Shown here: one piece after another, positions 11,763 through 24,551 of the stretch | Numbering within the stretch: position 1 is the first letter of the stretch | Layout: every line of letters starts with the position of its first letter | Source: Epiperipatus broadwayi | Lineage: Eukaryota; Onychophora; Udeonychophora; Euonychophora; Peripatidae | Assembly: GCA_028023455.1 (NCBI GenBank) | Contig: JAQFVV010000031.1 | Coordinates: 4,815,763-4,879,762 of the forward strand | Direction of reading: 5' to 3' | DNA length: 64,000 nucleotides | Program-made: the position numbers and the translations under genes | Notes under the pieces: generated by a model | Told to the model about the DNA's origin: nothing | Database searches by the model: none | What the model saw: the letters and a program-made list of their open reading frames with translations, nothing else

Positions 11763-14700
11763 TGTGCCCTTTTGTATGGGTCACCATGAATTGTTGTATC
11801 AATTTATTAAAAATTTTAAATTTAAGATATATTTAGCTATATGATGTTGATTTTATTATGATAATCTTTCAAAAAGTTTAATTAAAGTAATCTATGAATA
11901 TTTGATATGTGAAATTGTGCTAATGTTTGAGAGAGACGTTTCAATAAAAAGTGATAATATTATATGGTTGGGAAAACTGGCCATGATTAATACTGCATTA
12001 ATAAGTTTTGTAAATAAATGTTTAAAGCTAAAAGTTTAAAAAAGACAAGTTAAAATTAAATGCATATATTTATTGTTGATAAAGATTAATATTTAATAAG
12101 TGAATGTAAATATTTTAATTGTTAATAGTATATAATAGAAGATTAATATTTGATTTTAATAATATCGAATTATTATTTTAAAGTTGCTATAATATATTAT
12201 TTATTTTAAAAAATTAAATTGTTAGTTTATTTTTAGATATTACAAGCGTTTGTATCTGTGTTGTAAAACAGATGATAGATAGACATATGTACACACATGC
12301 TTGTAAGTTTTTTTAGTAAAGTTGCAAAACTGTTCTAAAATTCTATTATAAAATTTATAAATATTATATTGGCTATCACGAGATAAAAATAAAGATAATT
12401 AATGTGAAATATTAAATCTGATTTTTAAAATACTGTTTAAAAAAACGTAACGTATAAAAATAGACTTAGTTTGTTTAAAAATAGTCTTATAAAAGTTAAA
12501 AGTGAAATAAAGTAAAAAATATATTTTAAAAAATGTTTAATGGATTTAAATAAATGATAAAGATCAATTTAAGAATTTAATAATGTAATAAATAATAAAT
12601 ATTAAATAAGTCATTATTTATTTTTAATTCTGTATTGTTGGTAAAATATGTAAATAGGCTAGCAAGGTGATTGTTTAATTTACCAATCAAGTGGGGAATT
12701 TATTCCGGTATAAAACTAAGGTTCAATTGTTCAGGGGGGATTATGATTATGATTTCTTTTAAGTGAAGTGTGCTATTAGATATAGCTAAGTAAAATTATA
12801 GACGCTCTCGTAATCGTTTTAAAATTATAAGAGAGTAGTTTTAAATAATTTATAAAAGTTTTACCGTTAAATATGCAGTGCTAATTTATTTATAATTCCC
12901 TATTGATCGTCTCTATCGAAGCTCAATTTACTATCAAATAATCATGAAAGCATGTATAAGGATAAAATGTATTGGAGACTTTATACTAAAAATATAACAA
13001 ACGCTGGATTAACTAGGAGAATTACTAGTTGGAAAAAGTAATATATTGGACATTATATGAATTTAAAAGTTGATTATAATTAATTTTTATAAAAAAAATA
13101 TTTTAAAGAAAGATAAATACTTCTTTATGAAGAAAGTATTTTTAAAATACAAATTTAAGTATATATCTTGGTAAAGATATGGTAATTAATAATAATTGCA
13201 GAAGTACTTGCCTTGTTAAGTCTTTGTGGTTTAAAAGACTAGATTTCGATAGTTTTAAAAGGCAAATAAATCGGAAATTTAATTGGTAAAAAAATACCTG
13301 TAAATAAAATATTATATAGTAAAGTCTGGACGCTGGTCGTACAGAAGAATTTAGAAATTAATCTTACCTAAATATTGGTTAAAGAATGCGCAAATAAGTA
13401 TACAGTGGATATCCAAGTCAATTCAGAATAATTAAATAAGAACATTATAAACTATTGATTAATACGAGGAAAGTAATAACTTTTTTTAAATAATTTTTCT
13501 TTAAAGAAATGAATCCGGATCCTATAAACTATTTTAATTATTATTTTGTTTCTTATGGTGGAACTTATTTTATTTTATTTTATTTTTAAAAAAAAACGTT
13601 TTCATTTATTTCGTAAAAACTGTTTAAACACGTGATGTACCGGAAAAAGAAGTGATGTTGGTAAAAGTTTGTGCCTAGGAAAAAAAGAACAATTATGGGT
13701 GGAAAGAAGACAATGTTGGATTTATGTAACATATTTTTGTTTTTCTTAACTAACATAGATATTTAATTATTTATTGATCTATTAAAGATAAGAGAGGTAC
13801 ATTTTTTTTTAAAAAAAAGTAACTAAATATTAATATAACAATTAATTTCATAAAGTTTATTTTTATATAATTATACAACACGTAATATTTTAAAGAATAA
13901 TTGTTGAGTATAAATGTGAAATTATTTTGTAAAACTGTAATCCTGGAGGACATCGTGTGGCGGATTATAAATTGGAGTATCATTTATGGTAAAAATTATA
14001 TAATAGTAATAATTTGATGTATTTTGCTTTGTTTTCTTTAGATCAACCAAATATTATTTGATTGTGAATGAATGTATAAATATTTAAAGAATATACACGC
14101 ATAATATTAGTAATAACAGTTTTATTTTAATATGCATACTTTAAATTTATGATATAAATTTATTATAACGTAATAAGAGAAATCCATAAATAATTATATG
14201 ATTCTTTCGTGAATAAGTTTTAATGTTTCTGTTACAATATTAGGAATTTGATTTATTATATTAGTATGAATTATTTATATTACCTTTCAAGTTAGTAAGA
14301 GGTAAAAATATCTATATTTTATTTTTTTTTATTAGATAAGTTAAATTAATTTTATATAAAAATTTATATTTTGATTGAAGGGTTTATCGTATATCGATGA
14401 TGAGGTATAAGATAGTTTGGATAGTCATTATTTTTTAAAAATTGGTAAGCTGTTACTGAAGTTAAATAAGGTCAAAATGATATTTGTAGATAGAATTTTA
14501 TTAGGAAGGAATAGGAATTACGAGTAGAGAAGAGTAGTAGTTTAAATAGAAAAGAATCATAGAATTTATTTTAATATAATACTTTATAAAATTTGAAATT
14601 GTTGAATAATTTTAAATATTATTTTAAGAAAAGAACATATATGTATTGCATATTTTGGTAAGACATACAGTATGGAATTACATCAGAATGAAGTAAATAA

Positions 14701-16059
14701 TTATATAATCAATAAATGTCATTATATTATAAAGTTATATCAGTCTATACATTAGTTGATATTTGATTAATGCTAATAGTAAATGTAATACATACTAGTA
14801 CATTATAATAGAAATAGCAATAATACTTAAGTGAAGTAGCATTTTTTAATTGTTAAAGTTTGTTTATTTTACATATGCTACATAAGTGATATTTTACATA
14901 AAAGTCTTCTTTTGTACTAACTAATGACAAATGATATCTATTAAGATTTAAGTTCAGAAACTTAATTAAATGTTACTGATAAAACATTTAAGAAATGTAT
15001 GGATTATCTATTTTGGATATGGAAATAGTAACAGTGTAAAATCTTGTATTATTATTATTTTCTTATTTTTTTTTATTTTCTTTGGTTTCCACTTGTAATG
15101 TACATAATGTATATAAGTTGTTTATTAAAGTTGATGTAAATAAATTTGTTTAAGTTGTTTTAAAAGTGTGTCGAATTCTTATTTTACACCACAGCATTTG
15201 ACAACAGATAATTTGAATAAACATAATATTTGCACAGTATGAATTTATTATTATTATTTTTAAAAAAGAAACACAGTATTTTCTTAATATAATTTATAGA
15301 AATTGATTGACATTAACATATAATATTATAATGGTCACAAGGTAATTATAATGCACAATATAAGAGTATAATATTATTTATTGCCATATATTATTAAATT
15401 ATAAGATTTTAGTATAATTTTTAAATTAAGGTACTATATGAAAATGAAAGACATGTAGATGATTCACTTATTTCCTTAATGATTAATAGTATAATAAAAT
15501 AGATAAGATTAATTTATACACTAGAAATTATTATTGTTAGTTATTATTATTATGATAAGTTAGGTGTAGTTAGGTTTGATATTAAATCCCTTATCATGCC
15601 TATCTGCAAGAAATATTATTACTTTAAAATAATTAAAAGAACCTGAGATTATTTAATTATATTTCCTTAATAAAAGATTGAGATTTATTTATTATTATTA
15701 TTGAAGTTAGTTAATTTTTATAAAAGACATAAGAGTGCTGTAGATGTAGTAATGAGATAATAAAGAGGTAATAGTATTCTTATGCCATTGAGATAGTGTC
15801 TTGGGAAGACATTAGCTCAATGTAAATTCAATTACCACTTGTAACTTCACTTCATAGTCTCATGATTTTAATAAATACTTATTTAATTAGTATATGATAT
15901 TGAACTATATTAATTTTGGTAAGTTATAATGAATCTGATAAGATATAGTATTATAAAAATATATTAATGATAGTTATACATATTTTAGCCGAGCATAACG
16001 ATTTAATTGAGCTAGTCATATTTTAAGTTATATTATATATATCGGGAAGTGAGGGTACA
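11763..16059 (+). mobile_element. Possible long LTR-type element ending in repeat copy 2
   Basis: The block starts TGTGCCC directly after ATAT (11759-11762) and ends GGGTACA directly before ATAT (16060-16063), giving TG...CA ends with equal 4-bp flanks. There is no ORF inside. The 3' boundary is supported by the repeat copy at the left edge of the window; the 5' boundary is only the nearest suitable TG after a TA run, and the true start may lie anywhere between. Confidence 0.25.
15625..16059 (+). repeat. Dispersed repeat copy 2 (LTR-like 3' end)
   Basis: Same family and orientation as the left-edge repeat (25-481). Shared landmarks include AAAAGAACCTGAGATTATT, CTTATGCCATTGA and AACTTCACTTCAT, and a common terminal part (GAGCTA, then TATA-rich DNA). 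It ends GTGAGGGTACA before a TA run. The two copies have diverged by many substitutions and indels, so they are not recent. Confidence 0.65.
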
Positions 16060-16920
16060 ATATATATATATAAGTAAAAAAAAAAAGTAAAAAGCCAAGG
16101 CTGTACATACGGTTTACCATAAATGGTTATTTTACAGTATTAACTACAAACTGACAATAGACAATAAATATAAGGCCCAGACAGTATTAATAGTTTAAAT
16201 ACCTATTGGATTCAAAATATTGATAACCAATGTAATGAATTGATTAAAAATTCCAATAAGACAGCAATTAAAAATATTATATTTTATTTTGATTTAAAAA
16301 AAAAAACCAGAAGCAAAATATGTTTTAAAGGTATAATTAGAGGATTTTTATTAGAAACCTAATTAAAATTGTTCTGTAATATCATATAATAAAAATGTAG
16401 AAAAAGAAATCTATTTTATAATATATATCAATGGTATTGAGTTAAAGGGGCTGCAGAAAGAAATTTGATGTTAACAGAAATGAGACTGATTTCTCCTGGA
16501 GACCTTAAAGAGAACCAAGCAGGATAAATTCCTGTTCATTCCATACATTCTTGTCATTGCAGTTGTTATTATTATGTAATTATTCATATAGTATACAAAC
16601 ATGGATGGGTTATTCGCCATCACACATCAGCCAGCATGGTGAATTTATTGGCTTTTTACTTCTGAGTTTAAGGTCAAGAAACATCATGGTCTTTCTTCTC
16701 AGATACCTGATAACTCCTGAAATCAATTGAGTTTTTTGAAAGCAGAATGTTTGTATGAATGATTTTTTTTTAAATAAATATTTACAATTATGAAAGACAA
16801 AAATAAATCATGTCCCTTATTTCTAGGAGACTGTAAGGTTGCCAACCAAAGGCTGAGAGTTCTAAAAATATCCTGATTGCAAATCCAGGCTGTCATCTGA
16901 TGATGATATTTTATTTAGTT
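16060..16920. other. Stretch between repeat copy 2 and the RTE LINE
   Basis: AT-rich until about 16440, then slightly GC-richer sequence (16440-16870) which may be 5' sequence of the RTE element. No readable coding sequence was found in it. Confidence 0.35.
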
Positions 16921-18723
16921 ACTTACAACTGCAGATCCCTTTCAAGTAAAGGAAAATTGCAAGAACTGGAAGAAGAACTGTCATATTAAATGGGACATTA
17001 TTAAAATTTGGGAAGTTAGAAAAAATGTGAAAAGACAACTGATTCAAAAAGTGGAACATGTACTGTACTACAAGGACATAAACATTGGAAGTAAAAATAA
17101 AATAAGATTCATTATAAATAAAACATGGAAGAACAAGATTGTGGAGATAGATGGTGTATCAGATTGAGAAGATTATTTATTCAATTTACTAGCAGATATC
17201 AAATGCAGATAATTCAGGTTTATGCCCCAACAAGTTCTCATTATTATGACAAAGTAGATGATTTTTATATGAATGTACAAAAGGCTTTTGATCAGACAAA
17301 ACATATTAAATTGTCATGGAAGACTTTAATGCTAGAATTGATAAATAATTGAAAGATGAAAGTGCTGTAGGTAAATTTGGTTATGGTGATAGAAATGAGA
17401 GAGGTCCTAGACTTGTAGAGTTTGCAGGAAAAAAAACTTTATATTATGAATTTTTTTTTTTTTTAGAAAAATGTTAAACAAAAATGGACATGAAAGCATC
17501 AAACTAAAGATATAGTAAAATTGCATTATATGTTGATTAACATAAAATATGCACTTCAAGATTGTAATGTTTTTAATAAATTCAACACAGGAAGTGAACA
17601 TTAATTAGGTGATATGTAAAATACATATTCATGCAAAACTAAAGAGACAAAAATTATTAAAAAAAACAATTATCACTATTGATATTACTAATCATCGGAC
17701 ACATTCCAATGAATTTAAATTAGAACTTGCAAATTGTTTTTAAATATTAATAGATTTTGAACATAATTTAGACTTGAACAAAATCAATAGGAATATACTG
17801 ATACACTTTTTAAAATGCAACAAGATAGTTAATACAAAAAAGCAGCAATTGACCAGTAAAATTTCTACTGAGACAAGACAATTAATAAAGAAAAAAAGAA
17901 ATATGAAAATATATAAAAATAATGCATTAAGAAGAATTGAATATCTTGAATTTTGTAAAATGATGTGAAAAAGAATTGTGAAATAGCAAAAAAAGCTATA
18001 GAAAAGAATAAAACTCTCAAGAATGTAAAATAAAATCTTGGTATTGGTGGTAATCTTATCTCTGTAATAAGAAAAAAAGATGGAACTATTACTAGAAAAA
18101 AGATGGCAGCATGAAATGTTTAGAAGAGTTCTATCAAGAATTATTATAGCAATAAAAAATAAGGAAAATTATCTCCTGTAACTACTATAATCTTTGAATT
18201 ACCCAGAATTTTAAGTGAAGAAGTGAGACATGCAATTAAATTTATAAAGAAGGGAAAAGCTCCAGGTAATGATGGAATTATAATTGATATCTTAAAAAAA
18301 GCAGGTAAAAAAATAGAAAAACTTTTGACAAAGTTATACACAGCATGTTTAAATGATAAAGATATACTGTATGATTAGAACAATGTAGTATTGATATTAA
18401 TATTTAAGAAAGGTGATAAAGAAATATTAAAAATTACAGATCTATCAGTCTTTTATCCATTCTATACAAATTTTTTACCAAAATAATTACAATTTATCTA
18501 CAGCAAACTTTGGATTTTAACAAATAAGTTGGACTTTAAAGTGGTTTTAGTACAGTAGATCATATCTAAGTATTGAGAGAAGTTATAGAAAGGGCCAATA
18601 AATATGAGTTGCCATTATGCTTTGGATTTATAGATTATGATAGACCCAGGATATTGTCATATTTTGAAGAATATTTATAAAAATGCAAGCAATAATTAGA
18701 TTGATAATTATATTAAAAAGATT
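16921..18723 (+). pseudogene. RTE-type LINE, 5' part (endonuclease and start of RT)
   Basis: Decayed non-LTR retrotransposon ORF. The apurinic-like endonuclease starts TYNCRSLSSKGKLQEL at 16921, has the RTE signature QVYAPTS at 17215-17235, then a DFNARI-like block near 17320 and a GxFGYGDRNERG-like block near 17370, each in shifted frames. The linker and RT start follow: IKKGKAPGNDG near 18243-18276, IFKKGDKE near 18400, and a motif-A-like FIDY near 18630. Many stops and frameshifts show it is dead. The element would nick target DNA and reverse transcribe its own RNA when active. It is interrupted at 18723 by a Merlin transposon and resumes at 21766. Confidence 0.85.
18716..18723. repeat. 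Left 8-bp target-site duplication of the Merlin element
   Basis: AAAAGATT here is repeated exactly at 21758-21765. Merlin elements typically make 8-9 bp duplications. Removing the element and one copy rejoins the RTE sequence continuously. Confidence 0.8.
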
Positions 18724-19609
18724 GATACTGTTTGGTGTGCTGTACTGTGCCACTAGGCAACGCTGCAGTACCCATCAAGAACAACACAAGCGATAAATTT
18801 TTATCAAAGAAATCACTCAAAAATAAGTAAAATACAAATTACAAAAACAGTGAAATACATACCCCCCCCTCCTGCATGAAGAAGTCACTCAAAAATAAAT
18901 AAAATACAAATTACAAAAACAGAAATCAGTGAAAAAAATGTGGTATTAAAAATTGCAAAATAAAATGTGATGTGATAGACCTTTCACATTAAAAAATATA
19001 ATCACTTGGCAAAATGAAATGTGACATAAAACACACACACACATCCCGACTAATTTCTAAATTGGAATCATAACATCCAAAAAAATCCAAGTACAACACA
19101 CACACAAAAGAACCCCACAAATACTTACAAAAGATGGACAACATGGGCAATTTGAAAGTAGGCAAAAAGAACATTCAAATTTTGAGACTTTTGGAGCAAA
19201 ATTATTTAGAGAAGCTTGTTCAAACAGATTGCAGCACACTTAACTAATAACAGCAGATAGCATAATTTAACAGCAGGCTTTAGCAAACAATTATTTAAAG
19301 TTACAAAATGTACCTGAACTAGTCTTTTGAAATGCCTACTTAGTTTTATTATGATGTATTAATTATTTTGGAGTGCTAGAAATACGATTTGTTGGGATTA
19401 TTTTTATTTTTTGATGGTGTTAATATGAATTTTTTTATGCAGATGAATACATCATGAGCAATTTGAAAATAGGCAAAAAGAATGTTCAAATTTTGAGGCT
19501 TTTGGAGCAAAACTATTTAGAGTAGCTTGTTCAAACAGATTGCAGCACACTTAACTAATAACAGCAATTAAAAAATACAACAACGATGGTATAATTTAAT
19601 ATCTTCCGA

Positions 19610-20395
19610 AGCAAAGGTGATCTGCCCTCTTAAAATGTGTGCATCAATGGCCATCAAATGACACTTTATATGAGCCCAAGGACACAATGGAAATGCAACA
19701 TTGGTGCATGTCAAATTTGCATAGCACTTCAGAAAGGAACCTGGTTTGAGGGCTGCATATTATCATTTGTCATAGCCATCTGAATCATTTATTATTGGAG
19801 TAAAAACCAATTGACCATACAAGTGGGAATAAATTATTTGGATTTCAACAGGAGCACTGTCATTGCATGGAAGCAATATTTGAGAGAAGCCTGTAAAGAA
19901 AGTTTGTTATCTTACCCATCCTGCAAAATTGGAGGCCCAGGAAAAATTGTAGAGGTCGATGAAACTCTTTTTACTAAATGCAAAAACCAACAGGAAAGAA
20001 TTCTTCCACAACAGTGGTTATTTGGTGGTTTATGTAGAGAAACGAAAGAGTGTTTCATGGTTGCTATTTCAGGTTGAACAGTGTCTATTCTCCTAGATGC
20101 CATTAAACAACCTATAGCACCAGGATCCTCCACATATTCTGACTATTGGAAGAACTATAAAAGTGATGAATTGAATGTTGCAGGTTACCAACATTTCAAA
20201 GTAAATCACACATAAATTTTGTCGATTCTTCTACTGGGGAGCATATACAAAACATAGGAAGATTTTAGGGGCTAGTGAAATGGCATAATAAAAGAGGGGG
20301 ACTACTCAACATCACCTGGAGTCATACTTAGCTGAATTCATGTAGTGATAACTGCACTATGATAACATGTTTGATGCTATGTTACAAACCATTAG
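19610..20395 (+). pseudogene. Merlin / ISXO2-like DDE transposase, degenerate
   Basis: Readable blocks in order: GTWFEGC and YYWSKNQ (N-terminal region, about 19737-19812); the catalytic core start with IGGPGKIVEVDET, first Asp at 19958-19960; QQWLFGGLCRETKECFMV at about 20008-20064; YSDYWKNY with the second Asp at 20141-20143; and EHIQNIGRF, where the family's third acidic residue appears as Gly (20257-20259). A TGA at 20075-20077, a frameshift near 20213 and a TAG near 20266 disrupt the frame. The enzyme would bind the terminal repeats and catalyse cut-and-paste movement; this copy cannot. The longest open frame is 19811-20077. Confidence 0.85.
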
Positions 20396-20449
20396 TATAC
20401 CATCATTGTAAGTTTTAAAATTTCTAAATTACTGTAATCTGTCCACATC

Positions 20450-21090
20450 TTGTGTTAAATTATTTTTTTAATCTGCTGTTATTAGTTAACAGTGCTGTAA
20501 TCTATTTGAGCAAGCTTCTTTAAATAATTTTGCTGCAAAATCCTCAAAATTTGAATATTCTTTTTGCCTAGTTTCAAATTGCATTAGGATGTTATATTTT
20601 GTGGAACTACCTTCTTTAAATAATTGTTTGCTAAAGCCTGCTGTTAAATTATGCCATTGTTGTTATATTTTCTAAACCACCAAATGACCACTGTTGAACT
20701 ACCTTCTTTCTTTAAATAATTGTTTACTAAAGCTTGCTGTTAAATTATCCCATCATTGTTGTATTTTTTTAAATCTGCTGTTATTAGTTAAATGTGCTGC
20801 AATCTGTTTGAACAAGCTTCTCTAAATAATTTTGCTGCAAAAGCCTCAAAATTTGAATGTTCTTTTTCCCTAGTTTCAAATTGCATTAGGATGTTATATT
20901 TTGCAGAACTACCTTCTTTAAATAATTGTTTGCTAAAGCCTGCTGTTAAATTACATCATCATTGCTGTGTTTTTTTAATCTGCTGTTATTAGTTAAATGT
21001 GCTGCAATTTGTGTGAACAAACTTCTCTAAATAATTTTGCTCCAAGTCTCAAAATTTGTGTGTTCTTTTTGCCAACTTTCAAATTGCCCA
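20450..21090 (+). repeat. Tandem units inside the right arm of the Merlin element
   Basis: Three partial copies of a unit beginning ATCTGCTGTTATTAGTTAA occur at about 20471, 20774 and 20978, each followed by a CAAATAAT-like block, TTTGAATGTTCTTTTT and ATTGCATTAGGATG. Inverted single copies are in the left arm (about 19145-19300 and 19455-19575). This explains why the arms are unequal in length. Confidence 0.75.
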
Positions 21091-21374
21091 CAATGTCTAT
21101 CTTTTGTGAGTATTTTTTTTTTAAAGTATTTGTGGGTTTTTTTGTGTATGTGTTGTACATGAGTTTTTTGGATGTTACAAATCCAATTTAGAAATTAGTC
21201 GGGGGGGGGGGTGTTGTGTTTTACATCACATTTCATTTTGCCAAGTGATAATACTTTTTAATGTAAGAGGTCTATCACATCACATTTCATTTTGCAACTT
21301 TTAATATGATGCAATCCATATTTTTTCTTTGTGATTTAAAAATTTGTCAGAGGGGGAATTGTGTTTTATGTATT

Positions 21375-21665
21375 TCGCTGATTTCTGTTTTTGTAATTTA
21401 TATTTTACTTACTTTTTAAGGGACTTCTTCATGTGGGGGGAGGGGTGTTTTATATATTTTACTGATTTCTGTTTTTGTAATTTGTATTTTACTTACTTTT
21501 TAAGTGGCTTCTTCATGCAAGGGAGATTATGATTTATGAATTTCACCGATTTCTGTTTTTGTAATTTGTATTTTACTTACTTTTTAAGCAACTTCTTCAT
21601 GCAGCGGGGGGGTATGTATTTCACCAATTTCTGTTTTTGTAATTTGTATTTTACTTATTTTTGAG
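21375..21665 (+). repeat. Subterminal ~80-bp tandem units of the Merlin element
   Basis: Four units with the core CTGATTTCTGTTTTTGTAAT and ATTTTACTTACTTTTTAAG, then CTTCTTCATG, begin near 21380, 21464, 21549 and 21628. Two inverted units stand at the left end (about 18805-18935). Confidence 0.75.
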
Positions 21666-21757
21666 TGATTTCTTTGATAGAAATTTATTGTGTGTATTGT
21701 TCTTGATGGGTACTGCAACATCATCTAGTGGCACAGTACAGTACACTGAATAATAGC

Positions 21758-21765
21758 AAAAGATT
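21758..21765. repeat. Right 8-bp target-site duplication of the Merlin element
   Basis: AAAAGATT, identical to 18716-18723. Confidence 0.8.
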
Positions 21766-22590
21766 AACATTGACAGGGTTACTCCATATCTCCAAAACTT
21801 TTTATTGCAGTTTTACAAGAAGTATTTTGTGGATTAAAATGAAAGGCTAAGGGAATAAAAATAAATGGAGATTACTAAAGTCATCTAGATTTTGTAGATG
21901 ATTTTGTTGTTTTTGCAAATAATGTTTTAGAAAATCAGGAAATGCTGCAAAAGTTATCAGATGAAAGTAAGGAAGTAGGATTAAAGGTAAATGTTAAAAA
22001 GACTAAAATAATGTTGAATGGATTTTCTCAAAATAAAATAAAAATTGATAATTGATAAGTTAGAAGAAGTTAACAACTACAAATATCTTGGTCAGATTAT
22101 TACTATGGATGGAAACAATGGATGAAATTAATCATAGAATTAAACTTGGTTGGAGTACTTTTGGCAGAAATAACTTAATACTAAAAGGAAATATGACATG
22201 TTTGAAAAGGAAGGTTTTTAATAAATGTATTTTGCCAGTTCTTACTTATAGATCTGATGCTTGTACACTTAACAGAAGAGCAATACAGAGACTTCAGACC
22301 ATTCAACAAAGTATGAAGAAATGTATGTTAGGAGTAACAAGTACAGATTGGTGTTACTGACATAGATTGAAGTGGAGTTGGGCTGGAAATATTGCTAGAA
22401 AGATGATACTAGATGGACAGTTGAAATCTTAAATGGGATTCAAAAAAATTGTAAAAGACCCAGAAAAAATACATGTGAGATGGAAAGATAAAATAAGGAA
22501 GTGTGCTGGGATGATGTGGGGAAGAGAAGCTAGAAATCAATGAAGTTGGATTGAACTTGGAGAGACCTTCATCCTGTAGTGGATTGATAA
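21766..22590 (+). pseudogene. RTE-type LINE, 3' part (RT core to C-terminus)
   Basis: Continuation of the LINE at 16921-18723. Directly after the Merlin duplication the sequence reads SISPKLFIAVLQEVF in a shifted frame, then RT motif C as FVDDFVVFANN (FVDD at 21891-21902, a FADD variant). Next come NYKYLGQII near 22077, IKLGWSTFG, and a CILPVLTYRSDACTL block typical of the RTE C-terminus. The open frame 22088-22360 covers most of this region. A final block similar to LKWSWAGNIAR and VRWKDKI lies near 22365-22500. The 3' end carries a TGATGATGA-type simple repeat near 22600, common at RTE ends. Confidence 0.85.
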
Positions 22591-22599
22591 TGGTTAAAA

Positions 22600-24082
22600 A
22601 CGATGATGATGACTGATAACGATCAGTTTAATTATTAACTTCTATATAAAAGCACTGAGAAATTAGTGAATAAAGTGAAAATTAATATTAGTGATTCAAC
22701 TTTGGCATTTAAATTTTAAATTTGTCAAAATAATGAGAGTTGAATCTTTATAATTACAAATGTGATAATATTAAATAGTGCTATCACACTTATAATGTAA
22801 AGCTGTATAATTAATATCAATTATTCAATTAAAATGACTGAGAATTATCTTTCCAAAATGGAGCTTTGTAGTTTAGAATTTAAAACGTTGGTGTAGTGAG
22901 TTTATTTATGCATAGAGTAAGTAATAAAACAAACTATTACTTAAAATGAGTAGATATTGATATATGCTCATAAGAAGCTAACAGCTAAATGTTATAAATA
23001 AATGTAGATATATATTTATAAGAAATATAATATTAGCAATTTTGATATACTTACCTGCAATATCAGTCAAAAATTTAGTATATTTCAGTTATATACCCCC
23101 CCCCCTCTCTCTCATTTTACTTTAACAATAAAGTCCAACAAAAGAATTATTATGGTTAATGGAGAAAATTTATTTAGCCTCAAGGAGATTATCAATTAGT
23201 AGTAATTGATAGTTTCCTGGAAACATCAAAGACAAAGGTTATATCTGTTTACATGGATAAAATCTTTTTATTGCTGTCCTTAGTTAAAATAACAATCCAT
23301 GGCAAATATTTAATTCAATATTTATGTATTGTAATGAATACACTGGTAGGGTTATACCAATGACCTACTCCTTGAGGATGATGCTAAATAAAAAGTCTAG
23401 ATTTTTCTCTTTATTCTAAGTTCTTTTAAACTATTTAATGATAATGGAGAAACAGCCACACAAAAAGAATTTTTAATTTATTAGCAAAATGATTAAGTCT
23501 GCTTGGTTGTGGAGATAGAAACTTTAAATCTATAATCATAATGGATGGATAACTTACTTATTATGTAGATGTATTAATATTAACAGACATTTTATTTGTA
23601 TTAATATATAAGTTACTTAGATACACTATTGAAATATTTGTTGAGATATTGTGAAGCCATGAATTATGTTGATCTAAATTCATGACTTTAATTATATGCT
23701 AAACAAACAAAAAAACCCATTAAAATTCATAAATTTTATGATATTCAGTAATTATTTTTCCTTCACTGGATGCCATATGCAGTTATATAAATATATAAAA
23801 TTTCATTGGTTTATGTTGAAAGCAGATACATTTTGATGTGCTATATTTAGCATAATAAAATATTTTCTGAACATAATGCTAAAAGTTTTACAAAATTTTA
23901 AAACATACTAAAAGTTGAAACTTAAAAATAACAAAACAATAGGAAATCCTAATTTCTTGATAACAAACCCACTTTTATGTTTCTATAAGAGAAAAAAGTT
24001 ATTGAAAAAAAATTGCCCAAAGCATATTTAATAATATGCCATTTCACTATTTATTTTATACATACGCTTTGCGAGTGTTAAT
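22600..24082. other. Intronic AT-rich stretch
   Basis: No gene or repeat boundary recognised. A C13-type run followed by CT repeats lies at 23097-23115. Confidence 0.5.
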
Positions 24083-24540
24083 AATAAATGAATACTTTCT
24101 CACCAATACAAGATATAGTATTTATGCATGAATAAAAGGAATCCTCTTATTCCTATGACTCAAATGCTGATATTTGAATGTATACAATTGTAAACATACA
24201 CTATATAAAATAAATGCTTATTTACGTATGATTAAGTTTCAGTTGGAATGACGTTTAGTAAATTCTAGACAATTTCACCCACATCATTCATTCAGACATC
24301 GTATATAGTAATTTAAAGTGATGGTTCCATCCTCACACTTTACTTGCCAATACTTCGGATTTGCTCATATATAAGCATTTGAGTCATAGGAATAAGAGGA
24401 TTCCTTTTATTCCTGCATAATACTATATCTTGTATTGGTGAGAAAGTATTCATTTATTGCACAATTAGCTTAAAAGGCTGATATTTGAATGTATACAATT
24501 GTAAACATACGCTACATAAAATAAATGCTTATTTATTTTA
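24083..24540. repeat. Foldback with 86-bp arms plus a direct 58-bp repeat
   Basis: Arms 24083-24168 and 24374-24458 are inverted copies differing by one indel and about one base (shared ACTTTCTCACCAATACAAG and GAATCCTCTTATTCC). Each arm is followed by the same-direction block CTGATATTTGAATGTATAC ... AAATAAATGCTTATTTA (about 24167-24224 and 24478-24536). A core of about 150 bp separates the units. No ORF is present. Confidence 0.8.
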
Positions 24541-24551
24541 GTAAGTATGGA

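Larger units (their letters stand above)
18724..21757 (+). mobile_element. Merlin-type DNA transposon (3.03 kb) inserted in the RTE LINE
   Basis: The ends form imperfect terminal inverted repeats; the best block is CTGTACTGTGCCACTAG with GCAGTACCCATCAAGAAC further in, present at both ends in opposite orientation. The inverted homology continues inward as long arms (about 18724-19590 and 20450-21757). The right arm is expanded by tandem units. A degenerate transposase of the ISXO2/Merlin type lies in the middle. The flanking 8-bp AAAAGATT duplication marks it as a genuine insertion. It is younger than the RTE copy it interrupts, and itself inactive. Confidence 0.85.
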
